Under the pieces are notes generated by a model. It was not told the DNA's origin. It did no database searches and saw only the letters and a list, made by a program, of their open reading frames with translations. The translations under genes were made by a program, and so were the position numbers. Shown one piece after another: positions 53,183 to 61,495 of a stretch of 64,000 bases of DNA. Positions within the stretch are counted from its first letter, which is position 1. Every line of letters begins with the position of its first letter. The stretch covers positions 83,724 to 147,723 of the forward strand of contig NZ_JBPKAO010000013.1 in NCBI RefSeq assembly GCF_051216895.1. The letters run 5' to 3'. Source of the DNA: Aquipuribacter sp051216895 (GTDB lineage Bacteria; Actinomycetota; Actinomycetes; Actinomycetales; JBBAYJ01).

Positions 53183-55882
53183 GTGTCGACGAGCCACCTG
53201 CCGCGTGTGATGCACGAGGCCGACGCGGCGGTGCTGGTCGTGGACCTCACCAGCAGCCGTGTGGAGTACGCCAACCTGATGGCGATGGCCATGGCCGGCA
53301 GCCAGGCCCTCCCGATCGGCGTGGACGAGTGGGGTCGCCTCGCCGGTCTCGTCGACCCCGGCGGCGCCGACCTCGCCGACACCGCGAGCGCGCTGTCGCG
53401 GGTGGCCCGCGGCGAGCCGGTGGCCGGTGAGCTGATCCGGCGCGAGTCCCACCGGGCCTCCGAGGCGGCCGGTGACGAGCAGGACCGGCAGCGGCAGGAC
53501 GGCGGCGAGACCGTGGCCGACGTGGTGGGCCCGCTGTGGGTGACGGGGTTCCCCCTGGGCAGCGGGCTCAGCGGGCGCTGCCTGGTGGTGTTCATGCGCC
53601 TGACCGGGACCGCCGGCGGGGCCGTGGAGATGGAGCCCATCGTCGCGGCGGCCGACGGCGCCCTGACGGCCGCGGACACGCGCAGGCCCGTCGGGGCGGT
53701 GGCCTCGGCCCAGGAGGCGGCGCTGGCTCAGGCCGACGCGCTGCGCAACCGCGCCGTCATCGCCACGGACCTGGCGTTCACCATCTCCGACCCGACCCAG
53801 CCGGACAACCCGCTGGTCTGGGCCAACCCCGCCTTCGAGCGGACCACGGGCTACACCTCGGAGGAGGCCACGGGGCTCAACTGCCGGTTCCTCCAGGGGC
53901 CCGACACCGACCCCGAGACGGTCCGGCGGCTGTCGGAGGCCCTCCGCGCGCAGCGGGCCGTCACCGAGACGCTGGTCAACTACCGCAAGGACGGCACGGC
54001 CTTCTGGAACCAGGTGTCGATCACCCCGGTGCTGGACGCGGCCGGCCGGCTGGTCAACTTCGTCGGCGTCCAGGTCGACGTCACCGAGCGGGTCCTGGTC
54101 CAGGAGCAGCGTGAGCGGGCCCTGCTGGCCGAGCAGCGGGCCCGGGCCGGGCTGGTGCTGCTGGACCGGGTGAGCGACGTGGTCATCGAGCTGGACGCCG
54201 CCGCGGCGATGTCGCGGCTCACCGACGTCCTCGCCGGCTCCGTCGTGCCGTGGGCCGCCGTGCTCCGCCTGGACAGGTCCGTGGAGGTGGTCGCCGCGTC
54301 GGGCGGCGGGACGGAGGAGCTGGTCGGCGCGGGCAGGCGGATGGGGCCCGCGGTGGCCGACCTGGCCACCGACGACCCGCTGCGAGCCGTGCTGGAGGGC
54401 TTCCTGCAGGAGGCCGTCGTGGACCTGGGGACGGCCCGGCGCGCCGGTACCGTCACGGGCTGGTTCGCGCAGGCCGTCACGGGTCGGGTCGAGGACGCCT
54501 ACCTGGCGCTGCCGCTGTCGGGGCGCGACGACGTCATCGCGGTCCTGCTGGTCGGTCTGGGGGACCGGCCGGCGGACGACGCGGGCCCCGCCCCGGTCGG
54601 CGAGGACCTGCACAAGCTGGTCCGGGTGGTGGCGCGGCGCACGGGGCTGAGCCTGGAGAACGCCCGGCTGTACGCGCGGGAGCACTCCCTGGCCGAGACG
54701 CTGCAGCGGTCCATGCTGCCGCAGCAGGCGGGGATCCCCGGTCTGGACGTGTGGGCGCACTACACGCCCAACGTCGACCACGCGCAGGTCGGCGGCGACT
54801 GGTACGACGTCATGCCGCTCGGCGAGGACGTGACCGGGGTCGTGGTGGGCGACGTGGTCGGCCACGACGTCGAGGCGGCCGCCACGATGGGGCAGCTGCG
54901 GTCCGTGGTGCGGTCCTACGCCTACGAGGTCGAGGACCCGGGCAGCGTCCTGATGCGGGTGGACCACCTCACGGCCGGCATGGGCATCGCCCGCATGGCG
55001 AGCCTGGTGCTGATGACCCTGCGGCGCCGCGACGACGGCCAGTGGGACCTGTCGTGGTCCTCCGCCGGGCACCTGCCGACGCTGGTGTGCAGCCCCCGCC
55101 GCCGCTCCGCGCCGGACGGGGACGCCGCGTCCGGCGCCGACGCCGTCACGGGCTACACCGTGCGGTCCCTGGACTCCGCGCAGGGGACGATGATCGGTCT
55201 GCAGGAGGGAGCCAGGCGCTCCGACACGGTGCGGCTGCGCCCCGGAGACGTCGTGGTGGCCTACACCGACGGGTTGGTCGAGCGCCGGTCCCGGCCGATG
55301 GCGCAGGGCATCGAGACGCTCAAGGGGCTGCTGCAGCGGTGCACCGCCGTCCGCGCCGACGGCGTCGGCGAGATGCTCCTGGCCGAGCTGGGCGACTCGC
55401 CGGAGGACGACACCGCCGTCGTGGTGCTGCGCGTGCCGATGGACGTGGCCGACCTGCCCGTGCCCCGGGCCGAGGCGACCCGGCAGCGCCGTTGGCAGCT
55501 GCCGTCCGACCCCTCCAGCGTGGGCAAGGCCCGCCACGCCACCATGCGCGCGTGCGCCGTGTGGGGGGTGCCGCAGGCCGACCTCGCCGAGGTCGTCGTG
55601 TCCGAGCTGGTCGCCAACGCCGTCCTGCACGGCTGGGGCATGGTGCAGCTGCGGCTCTACGACACCACCTCCGGGCTGCGCATCGAGGTCGAGGACGCCA
55701 ACCCGCAGCCCCCCCGGCTCGTCCCGCACCGGCCGCTCGGCGAGGGTGGCCACGGTCTGCACGTCGTCAACGAGGTGGCACGGTGGGGGTGGTCGCCGAC
55801 CCGGTCGGGCAAGCTCGTGTGGGCCCAGCTGCGGTCGGGGTACGACCCCATCCACAACCCCGTCCCCGAGGAGTCCCCGTGA
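53183..55882 (+). CDS. LOV photoreceptor fused to GAF, PP2C phosphatase and HATPase (SpoIIE/RsbU-type regulator)
   Basis: An 899-residue protein; GTG at 53183 follows GAGGAGG. Residues 1-150 look like a weak PAS. Residues about 190-310 are a LOV domain with the flavin-adduct Cys234 in GLNCRFLQG, plus ANPAFERTTGY and a NFVGVQVDVTERV end. A GAF-like region follows (about 325-495), then a PP2C/SpoIIE domain (about 520-755) with GGDWYDV, VVGDVVGHD (usual GHG) and EDDTAVVVL. Residues about 770-890 are an RsbW-type HATPase with VVSELVANAVLHG and GGHGLHVV. It should both dephosphorylate and phosphorylate STAS proteins under blue light. Confidence 0.93.
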   Translation: MSTSHLPRVMHEADAAVLVVDLTSSRVEYANLMAMAMAGSQALPIGVDEWGRLAGLVDPGGADLADTASALSRVARGEPVAGELIRRESHRASEAAGDEQDRQRQDGGETVADVVGPLWVTGFPLGSGLSGRCLVVFMRLTGTAGGAVEMEPIVAAADGALTAADTRRPVGAVASAQEAALAQADALRNRAVIATDLAFTISDPTQPDNPLVWANPAFERTTGYTSEEATGLNCRFLQGPDTDPETVRRLSEALRAQRAVTETLVNYRKDGTAFWNQVSITPVLDAAGRLVNFVGVQVDVTERVLVQEQRERALLAEQRARAGLVLLDRVSDVVIELDAAAAMSRLTDVLAGSVVPWAAVLRLDRSVEVVAASGGGTEELVGAGRRMGPAVADLATDDPLRAVLEGFLQEAVVDLGTARRAGTVTGWFAQAVTGRVEDAYLALPLSGRDDVIAVLLVGLGDRPADDAGPAPVGEDLHKLVRVVARRTGLSLENARLYAREHSLAETLQRSMLPQQAGIPGLDVWAHYTPNVDHAQVGGDWYDVMPLGEDVTGVVVGDVVGHDVEAAATMGQLRSVVRSYAYEVEDPGSVLMRVDHLTAGMGIARMASLVLMTLRRRDDGQWDLSWSSAGHLPTLVCSPRRRSAPDGDAASGADAVTGYTVRSLDSAQGTMIGLQEGARRSDTVRLRPGDVVVAYTDGLVERRSRPMAQGIETLKGLLQRCTAVRADGVGEMLLAELGDSPEDDTAVVVLRVPMDVADLPVPRAEATRQRRWQLPSDPSSVGKARHATMRACAVWGVPQADLAEVVVSELVANAVLHGWGMVQLRLYDTTSGLRIEVEDANPQPPRLVPHRPLGEGGHGLHVVNEVARWGWSPTRSGKLVWAQLRSGYDPIHNPVPEESP

Positions 55883-56346
55883 GCACCCCCCCGAACCCGA
55901 ACCGCGGTCCCGACCTGCTGAACGGCCCGGCCCCGACCCACCTGCCGGCCGGCCTGCACGACCCCGCCGAGCAGGCGCTGGGCGCGGGCACCCCGGCCGC
56001 GACCGTCGCCGCCGCCGCGCCCGCCTCCAGCCTGGCCTGGGCCGTGCTGGCCGAGGAGGCGCTGGTGCGAGCGGGTGCGGCGCAGGCCGCCGGCGACGAC
56101 GAGCAGCGGCTGTCCGACGCGATCGCCGCCTACGCCTACGCCCGGACCGGGTACCACCGCGGTCTGGACGCCCTGCGCCGCTCGGGCTGGAAGGGCCACG
56201 GCCCGGTGCCGTGGGCGCACGTGCCCAACCAGGGCTTCCTGCGCAGCGTCCGCGCCCTGGCCGGTGCGGCCGAGCACGTCGGCGAGGCCGACGAGGTCAC
56301 CCGCCTGGCCGCCCTGCTGGCCGACTGCGACCCCACCCTCGCCTGA
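55879..56346 (+). CDS. DUF3151 protein
   Basis: A 155-residue protein coupled to the preceding gene by a GTGA overlap. It matches DUF3151: DPAEQALGAGTPAATVAAAAPASS near the start (core DPAEQALGAG), SSLAWAVLAEEAL, ARTGYHRGLDALRRSGWKG and PNQGFLRSV. The family is confined to actinobacteria, where the gene is usually near fba and purA, as here; function unknown. Two hairpins follow its stop. Confidence 0.92.
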   Translation: MSTPPNPNRGPDLLNGPAPTHLPAGLHDPAEQALGAGTPAATVAAAAPASSLAWAVLAEEALVRAGAAQAAGDDEQRLSDAIAAYAYARTGYHRGLDALRRSGWKGHGPVPWAHVPNQGFLRSVRALAGAAEHVGEADEVTRLAALLADCDPTLA

Positions 56347-56374
56347 GCCCCGCCGTCCCGCGGCGGGTGGTCGA

Positions 56375-56405
56375 GGGGCCGCGCGTCCCGCAGGAGCGCG
56401 GCCCC
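56375..56405. terminator. Hairpin after the DUF3151 gene (first of two)
   Basis: GGGGCCGCGC at 56375-56384 pairs with GCGCGGCCCC at 56396-56405 around an 11-base loop. It lies 28 bases after the DUF3151 stop. Confidence 0.7.
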
Positions 56406-56406
56406 C

Positions 56407-56434
56407 GGTGGTCCCGGACCCCTTCGGGACCACC
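56407..56434. terminator. Hairpin after the DUF3151 gene (second of two)
   Basis: GGTGGTCCCG at 56407-56416 pairs with CGGGACCACC at 56425-56434. Its 3' arm can also pair with an upstream GGTGGTC at 56367-56373, so alternative folds are possible. Confidence 0.7.
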
Positions 56435-56571
56435 CGCCGACCGACCTCACGGCAGCCGACGCGGACACAGTGTGGCCTGTCATGGCCTGTCGCACTACTC
56501 GGTCAGCGTCCCGGGCGCGCCGCCCGGGCCCCGCCCCTGCCGAGCCGCCGGGCGACGGGCAGACTGAGGCC

Positions 56572-57594
56572 GTGACTGCCGCTCAGAGCCAGGGTCGTGT
56601 CCTCGTCGTCGGTGGGGGCATCTCGGGGGTGGCGTGCGCCCGGCGCCTGCACGACGCCGGCACCGACGTCCTGCTGGTCGACCGGGGCCGCCGCCTGGGT
56701 GGACGGATGGCCGGCCGGACGGTCGACACCGTGGTGGGCCGTCACGTCGTCGACACCGGGGCCTCGTACTTCACCGTCCGCGGCGAGGAGTTCGGCGCGG
56801 TGGTGGAGTCCTGGCGCGAGCGGGGCCTGCTGCGGCGTTGGACGGACACGTTCCACCTGTCCGACGGGGAGCGGCTGCTCGGCACCAAGGTGGGACCGGT
56901 CCGCTGGGCGGGCACCGACGGCCTACGCTCGCTGGTCGAGGACCTGGCCGACGGCCTGGCCGTGGACAACCCCCGCGAGGTCACCGAGGTGGAACGGCTC
57001 ACCGGTGCGGACCGTCCGGGTGTCGTGGTCGACGGCGAGCGCTTCGACACGGTCGTGCTGGCGATGCCCGACCCCCAGGCCGTCGACCTGCTGCCCGAGG
57101 GCACGGCTCCCTCGCTGCTGGACGGCCCGCCCTGGGACTGGCGCCCCGTGCTCTCGGTCTACGCCGCGTGGACGGCGCGGACCTGGCCGGAGATCGACGG
57201 CGTGTTCGTCGACGGGTCCCCGGTCGTGGAGTGGGTGGCCGACGACGGACGCCGTCGCGGGGACGGGGCCCCGGTGCTGGTGGCCCACACCACACCGGTG
57301 TTCGCCGCCAGCCGCCTCGACGACCCGGCCTCGGCCGTCCCTCACGTGCTGGCGGACCTGTCCCGGGTGCTCGGCACGGACCTGGGGGAGCCGGAGTGGG
57401 CCCGCGCGCACCGGTGGTCGCTGGCCAGCCCGAGCCGGCCCCGTCCGGCGCCTGAGTTCGCGCTCACCGACGACGGCACGGTCGGGGTGTGCGGCGACGC
57501 CTGGGGCGAGCGCTCGCGCATCGAGGCCGCCTGGTTGTCCGGCCACCGGCTGGCTGGTGAGCTGCTGCAGCGGTCGGCGCGGGCCTCGTCCTGA
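56572..57594 (+). CDS. FAD-dependent oxidoreductase of the renalase/amine-oxidase type
   Basis: A 340-residue protein, GTG start at 56572. The FAD motif VLVVGGGISGVACARRL is at residues 9-25, followed by DRGRRLGGRMAGR (second glycine motif) and DTGASYFTV. The C-terminal FAD contact is VCGDAWGERSRIEAAWLSG. This layout fits renalase-like NAD(P)/FAD oxidoreductases, which oxidise alternate forms of NAD(P)H; substrate not shown. It lies between DUF3151 and purA on the same strand, separated from both by more than 100 bases. Confidence 0.9.
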   Translation: MTAAQSQGRVLVVGGGISGVACARRLHDAGTDVLLVDRGRRLGGRMAGRTVDTVVGRHVVDTGASYFTVRGEEFGAVVESWRERGLLRRWTDTFHLSDGERLLGTKVGPVRWAGTDGLRSLVEDLADGLAVDNPREVTEVERLTGADRPGVVVDGERFDTVVLAMPDPQAVDLLPEGTAPSLLDGPPWDWRPVLSVYAAWTARTWPEIDGVFVDGSPVVEWVADDGRRRGDGAPVLVAHTTPVFAASRLDDPASAVPHVLADLSRVLGTDLGEPEWARAHRWSLASPSRPRPAPEFALTDDGTVGVCGDAWGERSRIEAAWLSGHRLAGELLQRSARASS

Positions 57595-57707
57595 GCCACC
57601 TGCACTAGCCTGACCGGGCAGAACAGGTCCCGGGAGCAGTGCGTCGCGGGACCGTTCGCACGTCAGAGGGGTCCCAGCGGCCCGAGCCAGCCGAAGGAGT
57701 CGCCGTA

Positions 57708-58994
57708 ATGCCCGGAGTCGTGCTGATCGGTGCGCAGTGGGGTGACGAGGGGAAGGGCAAGGCCACCGACGCCCTCGGCTCGCGCGTCGACTACGTGGTC
57801 AAGTTCAACGGCGGCAACAACGCCGGGCACACCGTCGTGATCGGTTCGGAGAAGTACGCCCTGCACCTGCTGCCCTCGGGCATCCTCAGCCCCGGGGTGG
57901 TCCCGGTCATCGCCAACGGCGTCGTCATCGACCCCGAGGTGCTCTTCACCGAGATCGACGGCCTGACCGCCCGCGGGGTGGACTGCTCGCGCCTGCTGGT
58001 GTCCGCCAACGCCCACGTCATCGCCACCTACCACCGCACCCTGGACAAGGTCACCGAGCGGTTCCTGGGCAAGCAGCGGATCGGGACGACCGGCCGCGGG
58101 ATCGGCCCGGCGTACGCCGACAAGATCAACCGGGTCGGGATCCGGGTCCAGGACCTGTTCGACGAGAAGATCCTGCGCCAGAAGATCGAGGGCGCGCTCG
58201 ACCAGAAGAACCACCTGCTGGTCAAGGTCTACAACCGTCGGGCGATCTCGGTGGACGAGGTGGCGGACTCGCTGCTGGAGCAGGCGACCCGCCTCGAGCC
58301 GTTCGTCGCCGACACCGGGCTCGTCCTCAACCAGGCGCTGGACCGCGGCGAGACCGTCCTGTTCGAGGGCGGCCAGGCCACGCTGCTGGACGTCGACCAC
58401 GGCACCTACCCGTTCGTCACCAGCTCCAACGCGACCTCCGGCGGCGCCTGCACCGGCAGCGGCGTGGCCCCCAACCGCGTCGACCGCGTCATCGCGGTGG
58501 TCAAGGCCTACACGACCCGCGTCGGCGAGGGGCCGTTCCCGACCGAGCTGTTCGACGCCGACGGCGAGCGGTTGCGTGCGGTGGGGCACGAGTTCGGCAC
58601 CACGACCGGGCGGCCCCGTCGCTGCGGCTGGTACGACGCCGTCATCACCCGGTACGCCCAGCGCGTCAACGGCGTGACCGACTTCGTCGTCACCAAGCTC
58701 GACACCCTGACCGGGTTCGATCGGATCCCCGTCTGCGTGGCCTACGACGTCGACGGGACCCGGTTCGACGAGATGCCCGTGAGCCAGACGGACTTCCACC
58801 ACGCCAAGCCCGTCTACGAGTTCTTCGACGGCTGGACCGAGGACCTCTCCGGCGTCCGCGCCTTCGAGGACCTGCCCGTGAACGCCCAGCGCTACGTCGA
58901 GGCGCTGGAGCAGATGAGCGGCTCGCGGATCAGCGCCATCGGGGTCGGCCCGGGTCGCGAGGAGACCGTGGTCCGCCACGACCTGCTCGGCTGA
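57708..58994 (+). CDS. purA: Adenylosuccinate synthetase
   Basis: A 428-residue protein starting at the ATG at 57708 after GAAGGAG. Landmarks: GAQWGDEGKGKATD (GTP loop with catalytic Asp and His region), FNGGNNAGHTV, GTTGRGIGPAYADK, FEGGQATLLDVDHGTYPFVTSSN (core QATLLDVDHG) and RPRRCGWYDAV. It joins IMP and aspartate on the way to AMP. With purD at 61496 it gives two purine genes in 4 kb, though on separate transcription units. Confidence 0.98.
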   Translation: MPGVVLIGAQWGDEGKGKATDALGSRVDYVVKFNGGNNAGHTVVIGSEKYALHLLPSGILSPGVVPVIANGVVIDPEVLFTEIDGLTARGVDCSRLLVSANAHVIATYHRTLDKVTERFLGKQRIGTTGRGIGPAYADKINRVGIRVQDLFDEKILRQKIEGALDQKNHLLVKVYNRRAISVDEVADSLLEQATRLEPFVADTGLVLNQALDRGETVLFEGGQATLLDVDHGTYPFVTSSNATSGGACTGSGVAPNRVDRVIAVVKAYTTRVGEGPFPTELFDADGERLRAVGHEFGTTTGRPRRCGWYDAVITRYAQRVNGVTDFVVTKLDTLTGFDRIPVCVAYDVDGTRFDEMPVSQTDFHHAKPVYEFFDGWTEDLSGVRAFEDLPVNAQRYVEALEQMSGSRISAIGVGPGREETVVRHDLLG

Positions 58995-59000
58995 GGACCG

Positions 59001-59019
59001 CCGGTGGTCCACCCACCGG
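59001..59019. terminator. Short hairpin after purA
   Basis: CCGGTGG at 59001-59007 pairs with CCACCGG at 59013-59019 around a five-base loop, seven bases after the purA stop. Stem of seven GC-rich pairs; moderate support. Confidence 0.45.
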
Positions 59020-59033
59020 GACGACCGACCGGT

Positions 59034-59066
59034 GGTTAGCACGGGTAACTGTTACCCTCGCTAACC
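59034..59066. promoter_or_regulatory. 33-bp nested dyad before the Bcr/CflA efflux gene
   Basis: GGTTAGC (59034-59040) and GCTAACC (59060-59066) enclose GGGTAAC-T-GTTACCC (59043-59057), all centred on 59050. Only two bases separate it from the ATG, so no Shine-Dalgarno fits; a TACCCT at 59053-59058 could be the -10 of a leaderless promoter. Most likely the operator of a TetR/MarR-type repressor controlling efflux; no regulator gene is adjacent. Confidence 0.75.
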
Positions 59067-59068
59067 AG

Positions 59069-60367
59069 ATGCGCAGCGAACCCACTCCCCCCCAGACCCG
59101 TCCGTCCGTCGACCCGTCGGCGACGGCGTCGGCCGGTACCCGGGGGCGGGCCGGGTTCTTCTCGCGGCTGGGACCGCGCGAGCTGTTCCTGCTGGCGGCC
59201 ATCACCGCGGCCGGGCCGCTGACGATCGACCTCTACCTGCCTGCGTACCCCACGCTGGCGGCGGAGTTCGGCGTGGCCGAGACCCAGATCCAGCTGACCC
59301 TGACGGCGTGCGTCTTCGGCCTCGCCCTGGGGCAGCTTGTGATCGGCCCGGTCGCGGACCGCGTCGGTCGCCGGCTGCCGGTCGTGGTCGGGCTGCTGGC
59401 CTGGGCGGCGGCGTCGCTGCTGGTGGCGGCCGCGCCGACCCTGGGGTGGCTGACGGCCGGGCGCTTCGTCCAGGGCTTCGTGGTCGCCGCGGGCATGGTG
59501 ACCGCGCGGGCCATCCTGCGCGACCTGTCCGAGGGCCAGGACCTCGCCCGCGCCTTCGCCAAGCTGTTCCTGGTCGTCGGCGCCGTGCCCATGGTGGCGC
59601 CGTTCCTCGGCTCGCTGGTGCTCGAGCTCACCAGCTGGCGAGGCGTGTTCGTCATCCTCGCCGTCATCGGGGTGCTGCTCGCGCTGGTGACCGCCGTCCT
59701 CCTGCCCGAGACGCTGCCCAAGGAGGCACGCCGCCCCATCCCCGTGAGCCGGCTGGCGGGCACCTACGGGCGCCTGCTCGTCGACCGGTCGTTCATCGCC
59801 CCGGCGATGGTCGCCAGCCTCGCGTTCGCCGGGTTGTTCGTCTACATCAACGGCAGCTCGTTCGTGCTGCAGGAGCAGTACGGCGTCTCGCAGCTCGGCT
59901 ACGGGATGGTGTTCGCGGCGGTCACCGTGTCCCTGATCGCCGGCAGCCAGCTGTCCAGCCGCCTGGTCGCCCGCTTCGGGCTGCTGGCCGTGCTGCGCGG
60001 CGCCCCGATCGTGGGGGCCGCCACCATCGGCCTGGTGTTCGGGCTGTCGCTGCTGGGCGACCTGCCGCTGGCCGCCCTCATCGCCGGTCTCATGGTGGCG
60101 ATGGGCGTCGTGGGCATGGCGATGCCGGCCGCGTCCGCGCACGTCCTCAACGGTCAGCCCCCGGCCCGCGCCGGTCTGGCCTCGGGCCTGGTCGGGGTGC
60201 TCCAGTTCGCGGTCGGCGGGGCGGTCAGCCCGTTGGCCAGCGTGTTCGGCGGGACCAGCGCCACGAGCATGACGGCCCTGATGACCGTCGCGTTCGCCGC
60301 GTCGGCCACCGTGGCGTTCCTGGTCGTGCAGGAGGAGCGGGACCCCGCCGAGGTGCTGAGCGCCTGA
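59069..60367 (+). CDS. Bcr/CflA-family drug-efflux transporter (MFS)
   Basis: A 432-residue protein with twelve membrane segments after a 30-residue polar N-terminus. Family signatures: AAGPLTIDLYLPAYP in helix 1, QLTLTACVFGLALGQLVIGP, the loop motif DRVGRRLPVV and RFVQGFVVAAGMVTARAILRDL (core QGFVVAAGMV). Members export bicyclomycin, chloramphenicol, florfenicol or similar compounds by proton antiport; the substrate here is unknown. The 33-bp dyad at the start suggests drug-responsive repression. Confidence 0.94.
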   Translation: MRSEPTPPQTRPSVDPSATASAGTRGRAGFFSRLGPRELFLLAAITAAGPLTIDLYLPAYPTLAAEFGVAETQIQLTLTACVFGLALGQLVIGPVADRVGRRLPVVVGLLAWAAASLLVAAAPTLGWLTAGRFVQGFVVAAGMVTARAILRDLSEGQDLARAFAKLFLVVGAVPMVAPFLGSLVLELTSWRGVFVILAVIGVLLALVTAVLLPETLPKEARRPIPVSRLAGTYGRLLVDRSFIAPAMVASLAFAGLFVYINGSSFVLQEQYGVSQLGYGMVFAAVTVSLIAGSQLSSRLVARFGLLAVLRGAPIVGAATIGLVFGLSLLGDLPLAALIAGLMVAMGVVGMAMPAASAHVLNGQPPARAGLASGLVGVLQFAVGGAVSPLASVFGGTSATSMTALMTVAFAASATVAFLVVQEERDPAEVLSA

Positions 60368-60392
60368 GGGCGTCGCAGCGGGCCGGGACGGC

Positions 60393-61433
60393 TCAGGGCC
60401 GCAGCAGCACCTTGATCGACTCGCGGGCGTCCATCCGGCGGTAGGCCTCGGCGGCCTCGGCCAGCGGCAGCTCGGCGTCGAAGACCGCGCCCGGGTGGAT
60501 CGTGCCGTCCAGCACCAGCGGCAGCAGCGTCGGCAGGTAGGCCCGGACGGGGGCGATCCCCCCGGCCAGACCGATGTTCTGGCGGAACATCCGGCTCAGC
60601 GGCGGTCGCCCGCCGTGCGGGACGCCGACGAAGCCGACCGTCGAGCCCGGCCGGGCCACGGCGAAGGCGGTCCGCATCGACTGCTCGGTGCCCACGCACT
60701 CCAGGACGGCGTCCGCGCCCACCCCGTCGGTCAGCTCGAGGACGGCCTGCTCGCCGTCCTCGCCGCGCTCGGCGACGACGTCGGTGGCGCCGAAGCGCCG
60801 GGCCAGGGCCTGCCGGTCGGCGTGACGGCTCATCACGACCACCCGGGCCGCGCCCTGCTGCACGGCCGACAGCACCCCGCACAGCCCGACCGCGCCGTCG
60901 CCGACCACCACGACCGTCGCGCCCTCGCGGACCCCGGCCGACCGGGCCGCGTGCCACCCCGTGCCCATCACGTCGCTGCAGGCCAGCAGGTCGCGCAGCA
61001 ACGCCTCCGGCGGCGGGCTGCCCGCGCCGTACCCGTCGACCCGGACCAGCGTGCCGCCGGCCTGCGGCACCCGGACCAGCTCGGCCTGGCAGCCGGTATC
61101 ACCGCCGAACACCCCGCCGAGCACGCACGAGGTGTGCACACCGGCCCGGCAGTGCACGCACCGCCCGCAGGACCACGTGAACGGGGCGACCACGACGTCG
61201 CCGACCCGCACGCCCTGCACGTCGTCCCCGACGGCCTCGACGACCCCGACGTGCTCGTGACCGATGCCGTGCGGCTCCTCCACCGGGTTCTCGCCCCGGT
61301 AGGGCCACAGGTCGGACCCGCAGACGCAGGCCGCGAGGACACGCACGACCGCGTCGGTCGGCTCCTGCAGGGCGGGGTCGGGCCGGGTCTCGGAACGGAT
61401 GTCGCCGGGGGCGTGGATCACGGTGGCTCTCAC
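60393..61433 (-). CDS. Zinc-dependent alcohol dehydrogenase
   Basis: A 346-residue medium-chain dehydrogenase; GTG at 61433 starts RATVIHAPGDIR. Landmarks: CVCGSDLWPYRG (catalytic Cys), GHEHVGVVEAVG, the structural-zinc cluster around SCGRCVHCRAGVHTSC, and TVVVVGDGAVGLCGV for NAD(P). It resembles the glutathione-independent formaldehyde/zinc ADH group by the CGSDLWPYRG segment, but substrate is not determined. It converges with the efflux gene and is divergent from purD. Confidence 0.92.
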   Translation of the reverse strand: MRATVIHAPGDIRSETRPDPALQEPTDAVVRVLAACVCGSDLWPYRGENPVEEPHGIGHEHVGVVEAVGDDVQGVRVGDVVVAPFTWSCGRCVHCRAGVHTSCVLGGVFGGDTGCQAELVRVPQAGGTLVRVDGYGAGSPPPEALLRDLLACSDVMGTGWHAARSAGVREGATVVVVGDGAVGLCGVLSAVQQGAARVVVMSRHADRQALARRFGATDVVAERGEDGEQAVLELTDGVGADAVLECVGTEQSMRTAFAVARPGSTVGFVGVPHGGRPPLSRMFRQNIGLAGGIAPVRAYLPTLLPLVLDGTIHPGAVFDAELPLAEAAEAYRRMDARESIKVLLRP

Positions 61434-61495
61434 CGACGGACCGTACGACAGGACCGGCCGCCGGTGCGCGCCGGACAGCGCTAGCCTCGCTGCCC

